Assembly (NCBI GenBank): GCA_049512335.1
Contig: JBEKXE010000001.1
Span: 62,001-126,000, forward strand
Direction of reading: 5' to 3'
Source of the DNA: Lustribacter sp049512335
Lineage (GTDB): Bacteria; Vulcanimicrobiota; Vulcanimicrobiia; Vulcanimicrobiales; Vulcanimicrobiaceae
DNA length: 64,000 nucleotides
Positions 36,018-45,555 of this stretch are shown in pieces. Each line of letters begins with the position of its first letter. Position 1 is the first letter of the stretch. A program made the translations under genes and the position numbers. Below the pieces are notes generated by a model. That model saw only the letters and a list, made by a program, of their open reading frames with translations. It was not told the origin of the DNA and did not search any database.

Positions 36018-36093
36018 CGCCCGCTCTTCGGCGGTGGCGCCGGTGCTTCCGCGCCGGAGGTGAGCAGGCCGGTCGACCGAACGCTCGACTAGG

Positions 36094-37047
36094 GTGACGG
36101 GTTATGACGCTCGGCTGATGACCATCGGCGAGATCCTCGACCGGGCCATCGCCACGTACGTGCGGCGGTTCGTTCCGCTGTTCGTGATCTTGGGGATCAT
36201 CGCGATTCCGGCCGGCGTGCTGAGCGCCTTGGCGGGGCCCAGCTTCACGCACGTGATCCAGATCTTGGGCGAGCTCTTCTCATTGCCCCCGGGCGACACG
36301 GTCGACCGCACGGCGCTCTTGAGCCAGATCAACCGTTCGACGCTGCCCGGCGGGTCGTTGCAGTTCGCGCAGCTGCTGTGGCTCTTCGCCTATCCGCTGG
36401 CGCAAACGGCGATCATCGTCTACGCCGCGGGTGTTTTCGACGGCACTGCTCCGACCATCGCATCGGCGTATCGCGTCGCCGTGCGGCGCTGGCTACCGCA
36501 GATCGTCGTCGCGATCGCATTTTTGGCGATCGGCGCGGTGCTGGCTTTCGGTTTCGTCATCGCCGTCGCGCTTGCGGTCCTTGCGGTTTCCGTGTTGACG
36601 TTTCTGTCCCGGGTGGTCGGGGTGATCGCCGTCGTCATCGTTGCGCTCGTCGCGTTCGTGGCGGCGATGGTCGTTGCGGCGCTGGGAGTCATCGCTTGGC
36701 TGATGGCGACGATCAGCGTTGCGCTCGACGACGGCAATCCGGTGCGCGCGATCGGCCGCGGGTTGCGCCGCACGCTCGACCGGCCGCTCTTCCGGCGCAC
36801 GCTCGGGGTGGCGCTCGCCGTCGTCGCGATCAGCTGGTTCGGAGATCTCGCGATCCTCGCGTTTGCGGGCCTGGCCGAATACCTCACGCATCTGACGCTG
36901 CTGTACGGCATCCTCGCCGCCAGCGCCGGCGTCATGCTCAACGGCGTGACCCTGGTGTTCGTGCTGCTCTACGTGCGCGACGTGCAGTTGCGGCGCGAGG
37001 GATCCGACTTGATGGAAGCTGCCGCCGCGCCGTCGCCGGCGCTTTGA
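36094..37047 (+). CDS. Polytopic membrane protein of unknown function
   Basis: This protein of 317 residues (GTG 36094) or 309 (ATG 36118, MTIGEILDRAIATYVRRFVP, the more natural start) has about six hydrophobic segments and a conserved-looking opening IGEILDRAIATYVRRFVPLF. That opening is seen in membrane proteins related to the glycerophosphodiesterase membrane domain family. No catalytic motif is visible. The 4-bp overlap with the DUF4129-type gene downstream places it in the MoxR/DUF58 operon, where such proteins are common but uncharacterised. Confidence 0.65.
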   Translation: MTGYDARLMTIGEILDRAIATYVRRFVPLFVILGIIAIPAGVLSALAGPSFTHVIQILGELFSLPPGDTVDRTALLSQINRSTLPGGSLQFAQLLWLFAYPLAQTAIIVYAAGVFDGTAPTIASAYRVAVRRWLPQIVVAIAFLAIGAVLAFGFVIAVALAVLAVSVLTFLSRVVGVIAVVIVALVAFVAAMVVAALGVIAWLMATISVALDDGNPVRAIGRGLRRTLDRPLFRRTLGVALAVVAISWFGDLAILAFAGLAEYLTHLTLLYGILAASAGVMLNGVTLVFVLLYVRDVQLRREGSDLMEAAAAPSPAL

Positions 37048-37652
37048 ACGTGGTCTGGCCGCACGGCGATCCGCGCGACGTCGCGCGCGCGATCGTGGCC
37101 GATCCGCGCTTTCACGGAACGACGTCGGACGGCACGCCGCAACCGAATTTCCTCGATCGCGTCCTCGCGTGGCTCGGGCAACGGTTGGTGGAACTGTTGC
37201 GTGCGATCGGGCATGCGCTCGGCGCGCAAACGCCGCTCAGCGTCGTGATCGGCACGGCGGTGCTCGTTGCGGCGGCCGTGGTGCTCGTCGTGTGGTTCGT
37301 GCGCCGGCCGGGTCGCCGTCAGGCCGCGCCGGGGCGTCAGGTGCGGCTCGAGCGCGCGCCGACGAGCGCCGAGCTGTTCGCCCAAGCACTGGCCGCGGCG
37401 CGCGCCGAGCGCTGGCACGCTGCGGCTTCGTTGCTGGTTCGGGCCGCGCTGCACGCGCTCGACGAACGCGGACGGCTGCGCTTCGATCCCGCGCGCACGC
37501 CGGGTGAAGCGCGGCGTTTGCTGCACGACGCGGCATTCGACGCGTTCGAGCGCGAAGCGACGACCGCGCTGTTTGCGGCCGGCGCAGCGACGCCCGACCG
37601 TTTCGCGCGCCTGCGCGCGGCGTACGCCGCGGCTTTCGGCGAGGCGGCGTGA
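37044..37652 (+). CDS. DUF4129-type membrane protein
   Basis: This protein of about 202 residues starts at TTG 37044, overlapping the upstream stop by 4 bp. One transmembrane segment (VVIGTAVLVAAAVVLVVWFV) is followed by a basic linker and a cytoplasmic domain with AELFAQALAAARAERWHAAA, then RTPGEARRLL. That arrangement matches DUF4129, in which the segment after the membrane anchor carries a conserved helical motif. The family is linked to MoxR-DUF58 operons with roles proposed in envelope or proteolytic processes. The stop overlaps the next GTG by 4 bp. Confidence 0.75.
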   Translation: MNVVWPHGDPRDVARAIVADPRFHGTTSDGTPQPNFLDRVLAWLGQRLVELLRAIGHALGAQTPLSVVIGTAVLVAAAVVLVVWFVRRPGRRQAAPGRQVRLERAPTSAELFAQALAAARAERWHAAASLLVRAALHALDERGRLRFDPARTPGEARRLLHDAAFDAFEREATTALFAAGAATPDRFARLRAAYAAAFGEAA

Positions 37653-38545
37653 TGCGGCGGGGCGACGTTTTCCCGGCGCTGCTGGTGCTGGCCGGCCTCG
37701 TGCTCGTGGCAGCGTTGACCGGACGATCGCAAACGGCGAACACCGACACCTTCGCCTCGACCGATTATCGCAGCGGCGGCTATGCGGCCTGGTATCTGCT
37801 GCTGCAGCGCGAGGGCGTTGCGATCGAGCGCTTCGAGCAGCGGCCGGCCGATTTGGATGCGGGCATCGACACGCTGATCGCGGCGGCTCCGGTCGTGCCG
37901 GCGGGCGCGGCGGCGCGCGGCCCGGCGGACGTGGCGGCGCTCGCGCAGTGGGTGCAGCGCGGCGGACGATTGATCACGCTCGGCGACGCGCGCCCGTTCA
38001 CCGGCCGCGGGCCGCAACTGGCCGGCGTGCGCACGCCGTACGGGCGCGGCGAGATCGTGTTCGTACGCGATCCGCATGAGTTCGACAACGCGCTGCTGGC
38101 GCACGGCGACAATGCGCGGTTGGCGTTCGAATTGGCGCGCCCGCGGCGGCCCGGCGGCAGCGTCGCGTTCGATGAGGGTTTGCACGGCACGATCGTCGAT
38201 CGCCGTTGGTGGCAGGTGCTCGACGTGCCGCTGCGCGTCGCGCTCGGCGGCGTTGCGCTGGCCGTCTTGATCGCGCTCGCCGGCGGCGCGTTGCGCTTGG
38301 GACCGGCGGTAACCTTGCGCGTGGCGCGCGAACCGGCGTCGGATGAATTCATCGCCGCGGTCGCCGCGCTCTACGCGCGGGCTCATGCGCGCCGGGCGGC
38401 GCTGGCGCTGTTGGCGGCGGGCGCGCGGCACGCCGGCGGCGAGGCCGTGACGCAGTTGCGCTTGCTCGCCGAACGGCAGTCTCCGACCGACCGCGATCTC
38501 ATCGCCGGTGCGGTGCTCGCGCGCGCCATTCGCGAGGAACGCTGA
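37649..38545 (+). CDS. DUF4350 domain membrane protein
   Basis: This 298-residue protein has an N-terminal anchor (about 9-25), an extracytoplasmic GATase-like DUF4350 domain (STDYRSGGYAAWYLLLQREG, then VQRGGRLITLGDARP), a second membrane segment (about 190-210) and a helical cytoplasmic tail. This is the usual DUF4350 layout, found in the same operon as MoxR and DUF58 proteins. GTG 37649 overlaps the previous stop by 4 bp; the stop directly abuts the moxR GTG. Confidence 0.8.
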   Translation: MMRRGDVFPALLVLAGLVLVAALTGRSQTANTDTFASTDYRSGGYAAWYLLLQREGVAIERFEQRPADLDAGIDTLIAAAPVVPAGAAARGPADVAALAQWVQRGGRLITLGDARPFTGRGPQLAGVRTPYGRGEIVFVRDPHEFDNALLAHGDNARLAFELARPRRPGGSVAFDEGLHGTIVDRRWWQVLDVPLRVALGGVALAVLIALAGGALRLGPAVTLRVAREPASDEFIAAVAALYARAHARRAALALLAAGARHAGGEAVTQLRLLAERQSPTDRDLIAGAVLARAIREER

Positions 38546-39495
<950 letters not shown>

Positions 39496-39499
<4 letters not shown>

Positions 39500-40827
39500 A
39501 CGGAGTCTCCCGCGTACGGCCGCCGCTGTGGCTCGGGCCGCGCGGCATCGCGACCGCGATCGTCTTCGCGCTGCTGGCCGGAGCGCTGGCGCGCGCCGTG
39601 CCGTGGCCGTCCGCCGTTGCGTTTGCGGCCGTCGCGTTCGCCGCGTTGGCGTTCGCCGACGGCCGCGCGAGCGCGCCCGCGTTTGCATTGCGCCGGATCG
39701 CGCCGGAGCGGTATGCGCTGGCGCGGGCCGGCGCGTTCGTTTACGAGATCGAGAATCGCGGCGGCCTCGCGTTGCGCTGCGGCATCCTCGAAGCACCGGT
39801 GGCCAAGCTGGCGATCGCGACGGCCGGCGCGACGGCGGTCGTTGCGCCGCGTTCGCGCGCGCAGGTCGAGATCGCGTTCGTGCCGCGCGAACGCGGCCGC
39901 ACGGCGTTGTCCGATTCCTACGCCTGGTACGAGTCCCTGGCGGGTCTGGTGCGGCACCGCGTGCGTCTGCCCGGCGCGCAAGCCATCCGCATCCTGCCCG
40001 ACCTGGGCGCCCTCGATTCCGACGATCTAGCCGCGCGCGCCCGCTCGATCGAAGCGGGCTTGCGGCGCCTGCGCCGCCGTGGTGCGGGCACGGAGTTCGA
40101 GAGCTTGCGCGAGTACGGCGCCGGCGACGCGTTTCGCGACATCGATTGGAAGGCGACCGCGCGGCGCGGTCGCGTGATGGTCGCGCAGTACGAGGTCGAG
40201 CGCAGCCAACAGGTGATCGTGGCGCTCGATGCCGGGCGGCTGATGGCCGCGCGCTTGGGCGACCGCCGCAAACTCGACTACGCGGTGAGCGCCGCGCTCG
40301 GCATCGCCGGCCTCGCCCGGCGGGCGGCGGATCGGGTCGGCATTCATGCCTTCGCCGCCACGACGCTGGCACGGGTTCCACCGGCCGCCGGCGCCGCGGC
40401 GGCGTCGGCGATCGTCGAAGCGCTCGCCGACATCGAACCGCGGCTCGACGAATCCGATTACGAACGCGCCGCGCTCGAACTGCGGCAAACGTATCGCAAG
40501 CGCAGCTTGATCGTCGTGTTCACCGACCTGTTCGATCCGGTCGCCTCGAGCAACGCGCTGGCCGCGCTCGGGCTGCTCGTGCGCCGCCACCTCGTGCTGG
40601 TGGCGTTGATGAACGACGCCGGGCTCAGCGATGCGCTCGCGGCCGAACCGCGCGACGTCGCGACCGCGTATCGCGCGGCGTTGGCGACGTCTTTGGCGGC
40701 CGAACGCGAGCGCGCCGTGGCGGGTTTACGGGCCCGCGGAATGCTGGTCGTCGACGTGCCGGCGCGCGACTTGCGGCTCGCGACGCTGGATGCCTACCTC
40801 GCGGTCAAGACGCGCGGTCTGCTCTGA
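39496..40827 (+). CDS. DUF58 domain protein
   Basis: This 443-residue protein has two N-terminal membrane segments (about 16-50) and a beta-rich middle. The DUF58 signature GTEFESLREYGAGDAFRDID followed by WKATARRGRVMV lies near residue 215. A von Willebrand A-like C-terminal domain has VIVALDAGRLM and SLIVVFTDLFDP. DUF58 proteins are the usual partners of MoxR. GTG 39496 overlaps moxR by 4 bp. The last 23 bases overlap the convergent SpoIIM-like gene. Confidence 0.9.
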
Positions 40828-41788
40828 TCGCCGGTTGCCGGCCGGCGAACACCAGGTAGGCTGCGAGCGCAACGGCGGTCAAGGCGCCGATCGCAAAGCG
40901 CGCGTCGACCGAGAGGCGCTGCGGTGAGACGAACCCCTCGATCGTGCCGGCGACGACCAGCAGTCCCGCGACGCCCAGCATCAGCGTCAATGCGCGCGCG
41001 GCCCCGGCGGTCAGCGCGTCGACGCGCCGGGCCCGGCCGGGCCGAACGATGCCCGCCGCGAGGATGAGCCCGGCCGCGCCGGCGACCTGGATCGAGAACA
41101 GCTCGATCACGCCGTGCGGGGAGATCGTGGCCCAGAAGTCGGTGCCGAATCCGCGCGCGGCGAACAGCGCGCCGAGCGTGCCGAGCATCAACCCGTTGCT
41201 CCCGATGATGTAGAGCGTCAGGATGCCGGCCGTGATGCCGCCGGCGAACGCGAGCGCGTCGACCCGGACGTTGTTGGTGATGATCATCGCCGACATCGCC
41301 GGCGCGAACGCGCGATCGAAGCCGAAGTTGGAGTCGTGCAGGCTGCGGTCCACCAGCGGCACTTCCTGTGCCGGCACGAACGCGTAGGCGTTGGCCGGAT
41401 CCGCGCTCGTCGCGCGGTAGCTGATCGTGGCGGCGACCACGGTGATCAGCACGCACAGCGCGATCGGCCGCCACGAGCGGCGCACCTCGCGCGGAAACGC
41501 CGCCGCGAAGAAATGGCCGGCCTTCGACCAGCCGCCGGCACTGGTTCCGGCGTAAACGCGCGCGTGCGCGCGGGCCACCAGCCGGTTGAGGTAGGCGACG
41601 AGCCGTCCGTCATAGCGGCGCGCGCGCGCCATCGCGAGATCGCTGGTCGCGGCCCGGTAGCCGAGCGCGAGCGCGCCGAGTTCTTCGGCCGGCAGGCGCC
41701 CCAAGCCGTCGCGATCGGCGCGTGCGAGCAGGCTTTCGAGTTCGGCCCACCGCGGCCGGCCCCGGTCGACGAAGCGCGCTTCGCGCAT
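40805..41788 (-). CDS. SpoIIM/DUF95 family membrane protein
   Basis: This 327-residue protein has a soluble N-terminal helical part (about 1-100) with WAELESLLARAD and AYLNRLVARAHARVY. A membrane region of about five or six segments contains MIITNNVRVDALAFAGGITA and SPHGVIELFSIQVAGAAGLI, the pattern of the stage II sporulation protein M family. No sporulation genes are nearby; in non-sporeformers this family belongs to MoxR/DUF58/RDD clusters, as here. A good ribosome binding site (AAGGGAG, 5 bases before ATG) is visible on the minus strand. Confidence 0.85.
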   Translation of the reverse strand: MREARFVDRGRPRWAELESLLARADRDGLGRLPAEELGALALGYRAATSDLAMARARRYDGRLVAYLNRLVARAHARVYAGTSAGGWSKAGHFFAAAFPREVRRSWRPIALCVLITVVAATISYRATSADPANAYAFVPAQEVPLVDRSLHDSNFGFDRAFAPAMSAMIITNNVRVDALAFAGGITAGILTLYIIGSNGLMLGTLGALFAARGFGTDFWATISPHGVIELFSIQVAGAAGLILAAGIVRPGRARRVDALTAGAARALTLMLGVAGLLVVAGTIEGFVSPQRLSVDARFAIGALTAVALAAYLVFAGRQPAIRADRAS

Positions 41789-41840
41789 GGTACTCCCTTT
41801 GGCGCGAGGGCTTGCGTGACCCCGCTCGTAGCTTGCAGGG

Positions 41841-42599
41841 GTGGAACGCGCGCTCGACGTCCGGACGGCCGAAGCGATTGCGGTGCGCTACGAGCTCGCC
41901 GGTCTCGGCAGCCGTTTTCTCGCGCTGTGCATCGACATGGTGCTGCAGTCGGCGGTCGCCCTCGCAGTGGTCCTCCTGCTCGGGGTGTTCGCGCTGCCGG
42001 TCGCCCGCGCGGTGGCCTGGCTGCATTTGGACAAGACGGTGTACGTCGCCGCGCTCAGCGTCCTCGCGCTGGCGATCTTCGCGCTGTTCTTCGGCTACTT
42101 CATCGTCTTCGAATTGGTGTGGAACGGACAAACGCCCGGCAAACGGGCGCTCGGAATTCGTGTCGTGCGCGACGGCGGCTTTCCGGTCGACGCCGGCGCC
42201 GCGGTGATCCGCAACGTCGTGCGCGCGGTCGAGGTCGCGTTCGGATTCTACGTCATCTCGGCGTTCGTCGCGCTGCTTTCACCGGAGAACAAACGGCCCG
42301 GTGATTTCGCCGCGGGAACGATCGTCGTGCGCGACGAGCCCGGCGATCTGCCGGTGCTCGACGCGGTCACGTTCGACGAACCGCACTACGACGACGGGCT
42401 CGACGCCCACGACCACGCGCTGATCGCGCAGTTCTTAGCGCGCCGCGCGACGCTCGAACCGTGCGCTGCCGGCGAGATCGCCGCGCGTATCGCGGCGCGC
42501 GTGCGCCCCAAGCTGCGCGCCTCGTTCCACTTCCTGAGCGATCTCGATCTGCTGGAACATCTGGCCGTTATGGGGAGCCGTTCCCGCGGAACCGGTTGA
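41841..42599 (+). CDS. RDD family membrane protein
   Basis: This 252-residue protein has the RDD domain: LAGLGSRFLALCIDMVLQSA (Arg and two Asp-type positions), then WNGQTPGKRALGIRVVR and a third segment ending PENKRPGDFAAGTIVV. A soluble C-terminal tail of about 90 residues follows. RDD proteins are membrane proteins of mostly unknown role, and some act as ion antiporters. Divergent from the SpoIIM-like gene across a 52-base gap. The last 32 bases overlap the convergent DUF697-like gene. Confidence 0.88.
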   Translation: MERALDVRTAEAIAVRYELAGLGSRFLALCIDMVLQSAVALAVVLLLGVFALPVARAVAWLHLDKTVYVAALSVLALAIFALFFGYFIVFELVWNGQTPGKRALGIRVVRDGGFPVDAGAAVIRNVVRAVEVAFGFYVISAFVALLSPENKRPGDFAAGTIVVRDEPGDLPVLDAVTFDEPHYDDGLDAHDHALIAQFLARRATLEPCAAGEIAARIAARVRPKLRASFHFLSDLDLLEHLAVMGSRSRGTG

Positions 42600-43569
42600 G
42601 CATCTCGCGCGCGAAGCTGTTGGCCGCGGCCCGCGCGTCTTCGTACACTTTGGCCGCGTCGACGTTGGTCATGTGGCGGCCGTGCAATTCGTAGAACGTC
42701 GCGCCTTCGCCGACGACGACGGTGCCGGCGTACGCGATCGCTGACTTGATCAGGATCCCGCCGGCCGGGATGAAGCCCGCCAGCTCGCGCGCCAGCGCGC
42801 GCCAGCCGAATCCGCCGCCGACGACCGGCAGCAGCTCCCACATCCGCGCCATGTCGGGGTCTTTGCCGAACGTCGCGCCGATCTGCAGCATCAGCATCAT
42901 CTGGATGCCGGTGATCGCCATCATGTCGCCGGCCGAGACGAACGCGCCGAGGAACACGCCGACGACCGGCATGTTGTCGATCAGCGCGCTCGCGCCCGCA
43001 ACCTTGAGCGCATTGAGCGCCGCGTCGCGCGTCAGCTTGGCCGCGACCGTGGTGCGCAGGACCGGCAAGCGCCGCCCGACCGCGATCTCGACGTTCTTGC
43101 AGACGTCGATCAGATGCGGCAAGAGGCGCACGCGCAGCCACTCGAACTCGATCGACGGAACGATGTAATCCTCGATCGCGCCGGCTGCCGGCGGTTGCGC
43201 CGGCCCGCTGGTGGCGCTGACCGCGGCGTCGACCAGCACGGCGAAGACCGGCAGCTTGAGCGCGGTCAGCGCGTCGACCGGGGCCTTCGCGCGGTCGTCC
43301 GGCGCACCGAAGAACAGCACGGCCCGGGCGTCGGTCAGGTCGACCGGAGCGTTGCCGGGCGAGATCGTCTCGAGCGCCGCCGCGGCGTCGGCCGTGTCGT
43401 TGCCGGTGCCGTCGAGCAGCAGCGCGCGAAACGCCGCGACCAGCGCCGGGTCGCCGCACAGCAGAAACTTGAACGGCTGGCGCGCGCCGGCGTGCACCGC
43501 GCCCGTGTTGAGCGTCGAGCGCAACCGGTTGAAAGTCTGGGCCGCCCCGAAGACGCCGCTTTTCATCAT
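42568..43569 (-). CDS. DUF697-like (YcjF-type) protein
   Basis: This 333-residue protein has an N-terminal soluble part with a Rossmann-like ARAVLFFGAPDD stretch that lacks GTPase motifs. A hydrophobic C-terminal region, MPVVGVFLGAFVSAGDMMAI, then QMMLMLQIGATFGKD, then AGFIPAGGILIKSAIAYAGT, matches the glycine-rich membrane-associated DUF697 domain. That domain often accompanies Era-like GTPases; none is encoded next to it here. The function is unknown. Confidence 0.65.
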   Translation of the reverse strand: MMKSGVFGAAQTFNRLRSTLNTGAVHAGARQPFKFLLCGDPALVAAFRALLLDGTGNDTADAAAALETISPGNAPVDLTDARAVLFFGAPDDRAKAPVDALTALKLPVFAVLVDAAVSATSGPAQPPAAGAIEDYIVPSIEFEWLRVRLLPHLIDVCKNVEIAVGRRLPVLRTTVAAKLTRDAALNALKVAGASALIDNMPVVGVFLGAFVSAGDMMAITGIQMMLMLQIGATFGKDPDMARMWELLPVVGGGFGWRALARELAGFIPAGGILIKSAIAYAGTVVVGEGATFYELHGRHMTNVDAAKVYEDARAAANSFAREMLNRFRGNGSP

Positions 43570-43797
43570 TCCTCAGCCCTACCCGTTGCAGCCGGCGTTG
43601 TTACGTGACGGTTCGGCGATCAAGAGTGCCGGGGTGCTGGCACAGCACGGCGTCATGCTGACCGGTATGGCAACCAAACGGCGGAACCCTCGTCGCGGTG
43701 CACGGCATGTGGAAAAGGTGTGGAGCGTTGTAAGTTCTTGTGCAACGCGTGTGGATGCCGGAGGGCCGCGCACCGGTGCGCGGAACCGCGCTTCGGT

Positions 43798-44634
43798 ATG
43801 AGCACTGTGCGTGGGCGCGGCCGCAACGTCGAGATCGCGGTCGACCGGTCGTTGCCGGCGGCGGGTGAGGAATTGCGCTCGCACTTCACCGAACGGCCGG
43901 ACTTCTATCGGGGCAGCCATGCGGTCGCCAACCTCGGCCTGCTCGAGCCCGGCGCAACCGAGATCGCCGCGTTCCGCGATCTGCTGGCGGAGTTCGGCAT
44001 CACGCTCGACGGCGTGTCGGGCTCCGATTCGCTGGCCCTGACGCTGGCCGAGCTGCAGCTGGCCTATCTCGGTCCGGCGCCCGTCGCCGAGGTCTCGGCG
44101 CTGCCGCGCAGCCGGCCGCCCCGGCAGATCGAGCTCTCGGCCGAAGCGCGTTCGCTCGTCGCCGACTTCGCCGGCGCGCGGGCCGATCTGGCGCAGCGCC
44201 GCACCGCGAAAACGCCGCCGGCGAGCGCTCCGGCCGGCGTCGCGTCGGCCGGCGTGGCGATCCCGCCGGCCCCGGCGTACGCGCCGGCGGGCGTCTCGAC
44301 GCTCTACCACCGCGGCACGCTGCGCGGCGGGCAGGCGCTCCACAACCTCGGCAACATCGTGGTGATCGGCGATCTCAATCCGGGCGCGGAGCTGATCGCG
44401 AGCGGGGACATCGTCGTCGTCGGCGCGCTGCGCGGTACCGCGCACGCCGGCGCGCAGGGCGATCGCACCGCGCGCGTCATCGCGCTCGAGTTCGCGCCCA
44501 CGCAACTGCGCATCGCCACCGTGATCGGCGCCGACGCGCTGCTCGCGAACGGCCCGCAACAAGCCACGATCGAAGGCGACCGCATCGCCGTCACCCCGCT
44601 CGGCAGCCAAACCCGTCAGGAGATCTCGCTCTGA
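43798..44634 (+). CDS. minC: Septum site-determining protein MinC
   Basis: MinC is the FtsZ inhibitor of the Min system. This protein of about 278 residues starts at ATG 43798 (MSTVRGRGRNVEIAVDRSLP). A weakly conserved N-terminal FtsZ-interacting domain is joined by a Pro/Ala linker to the C-terminal beta-helix with GTLRGGQALHNLGNIVVIGD, then GDIVVVGALRGTAHAG, the classic MinC_C motifs used for MinD binding. The 228 bases upstream, shared with the divergent DUF697 gene, hold no other gene and no promoter I can assign with confidence. Confidence 0.93.
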   Translation: MSTVRGRGRNVEIAVDRSLPAAGEELRSHFTERPDFYRGSHAVANLGLLEPGATEIAAFRDLLAEFGITLDGVSGSDSLALTLAELQLAYLGPAPVAEVSALPRSRPPRQIELSAEARSLVADFAGARADLAQRRTAKTPPASAPAGVASAGVAIPPAPAYAPAGVSTLYHRGTLRGGQALHNLGNIVVIGDLNPGAELIASGDIVVVGALRGTAHAGAQGDRTARVIALEFAPTQLRIATVIGADALLANGPQQATIEGDRIAVTPLGSQTRQEISL

Positions 44635-44705
44635 TGAACCGCAACGTTGTTACGCGACCCCTCGGGGAATGTCTCCCGTGCCGAATTCGTGAGGGAGCGA
44701 TAGTC

Positions 44706-44756
44706 CGGGGGCCCCACGCAAAGCGTGGGGGCGCGGAGCCTGGGGCGGAGCGCCTT
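44706..44756. repeat. Palindromic dispersed repeat, copy B, directly upstream of minD
   Basis: The hairpin CCCCACGC-AAA-GCGTGGGG (44712-44730) is followed by a 26-base arm (44731-44756) identical to the reverse complement of 20311-20336. The element ends 4 bases before the minD ATG and provides the only Shine-Dalgarno-like string there (GGCGGAG, about 44744-44750). Two copies in opposite orientation about 24 kb apart make this a mobile or amplified palindromic element. Confidence 0.87.
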
Positions 44757-44760
44757 CAAA

Positions 44761-45552
44761 ATGAGTGCTAGGCGCATCGTCGTCACTTCAGGTAAGGGCG
44801 GCGTCGGGAAGACGACGACCACGGCGAATTTGGGGGCGGCGCTGGCGCTGCGCGGGAAGCGCGTCGTGCTGGTCGATGCGGATATCGGGCTGCGCAATCT
44901 CGACTTGGTGCTCGGGCTCGAGAAGCGGATCGTGTTCGACTTGGTCGAGGTCGTCGAAGGCCGCTGCCAGCTGCGCCAAGCGCTGATCAAGGACAAACGC
45001 TTCGGCGAGCTGCTCTCGATTTTGCCGGCCGCGCAGACGCGCGACAAGACGGCGGTCACCGAGAACCAGTTCGCCACCGTGATCGACGAGCTGGCCGAGC
45101 TGTGCGACTACGTGATCATCGACTGCCCGGCCGGCATCGAGCACGGGTTTCGCAACGCGGTCGCCGGCGCGCGCGAAGCGATCGTGGTGACGACCCCCGA
45201 GGTCAGCGCGATCCGGGACGCGGATCGCGTGATCGGGAAGCTCAACGAACGCGGGCTGCCGATGCGCTTGATCGTCAATCGCATCCGGCCCGACATGGTG
45301 CGCTCGGGCGACATGCTCTCGGTCGACGACGTGTGCGAGATCCTCTCGGCCGAATTGCTCGGTATCGTCCCCGACGACGAGGACGTGATCGACACGACCA
45401 ACCGCGGCGAACCCATCGCCCTCAAAGCCGACTCGCGTTTGGCGGCGATCTACGAGAAGATCGCGCGCCGCCTCGAAGGCGAGATCGTTCCGTTCACGGT
45501 GCTGGGTGCGCCGACGTTCCTGAGCCGTTTGCTCGGCCGAAAGGCAGGCTGA
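44761..45552 (+). CDS. minD: Septum site-determining ATPase MinD, copy 1
   Basis: This is the membrane-cycling ATPase that recruits MinC and is released by MinE. ATG 44761 gives MSARRIVVTSGKGGVGKTTT with the deviant Walker A (signature Lys in KGGVGKT). DADIGLRNLDLVLGLE and IIDCPAGIEHGFRNAV are MinD-specific motifs. The C-terminal amphipathic membrane-targeting helix is APTFLSRLLGRKAG. The open frame could begin at ATG 44725, inside the repeat, but that adds 12 non-conserved residues. A second minD follows. Confidence 0.95.
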   Translation: MSARRIVVTSGKGGVGKTTTTANLGAALALRGKRVVLVDADIGLRNLDLVLGLEKRIVFDLVEVVEGRCQLRQALIKDKRFGELLSILPAAQTRDKTAVTENQFATVIDELAELCDYVIIDCPAGIEHGFRNAVAGAREAIVVTTPEVSAIRDADRVIGKLNERGLPMRLIVNRIRPDMVRSGDMLSVDDVCEILSAELLGIVPDDEDVIDTTNRGEPIALKADSRLAAIYEKIARRLEGEIVPFTVLGAPTFLSRLLGRKAG

Positions 45553-45555
45553 TCC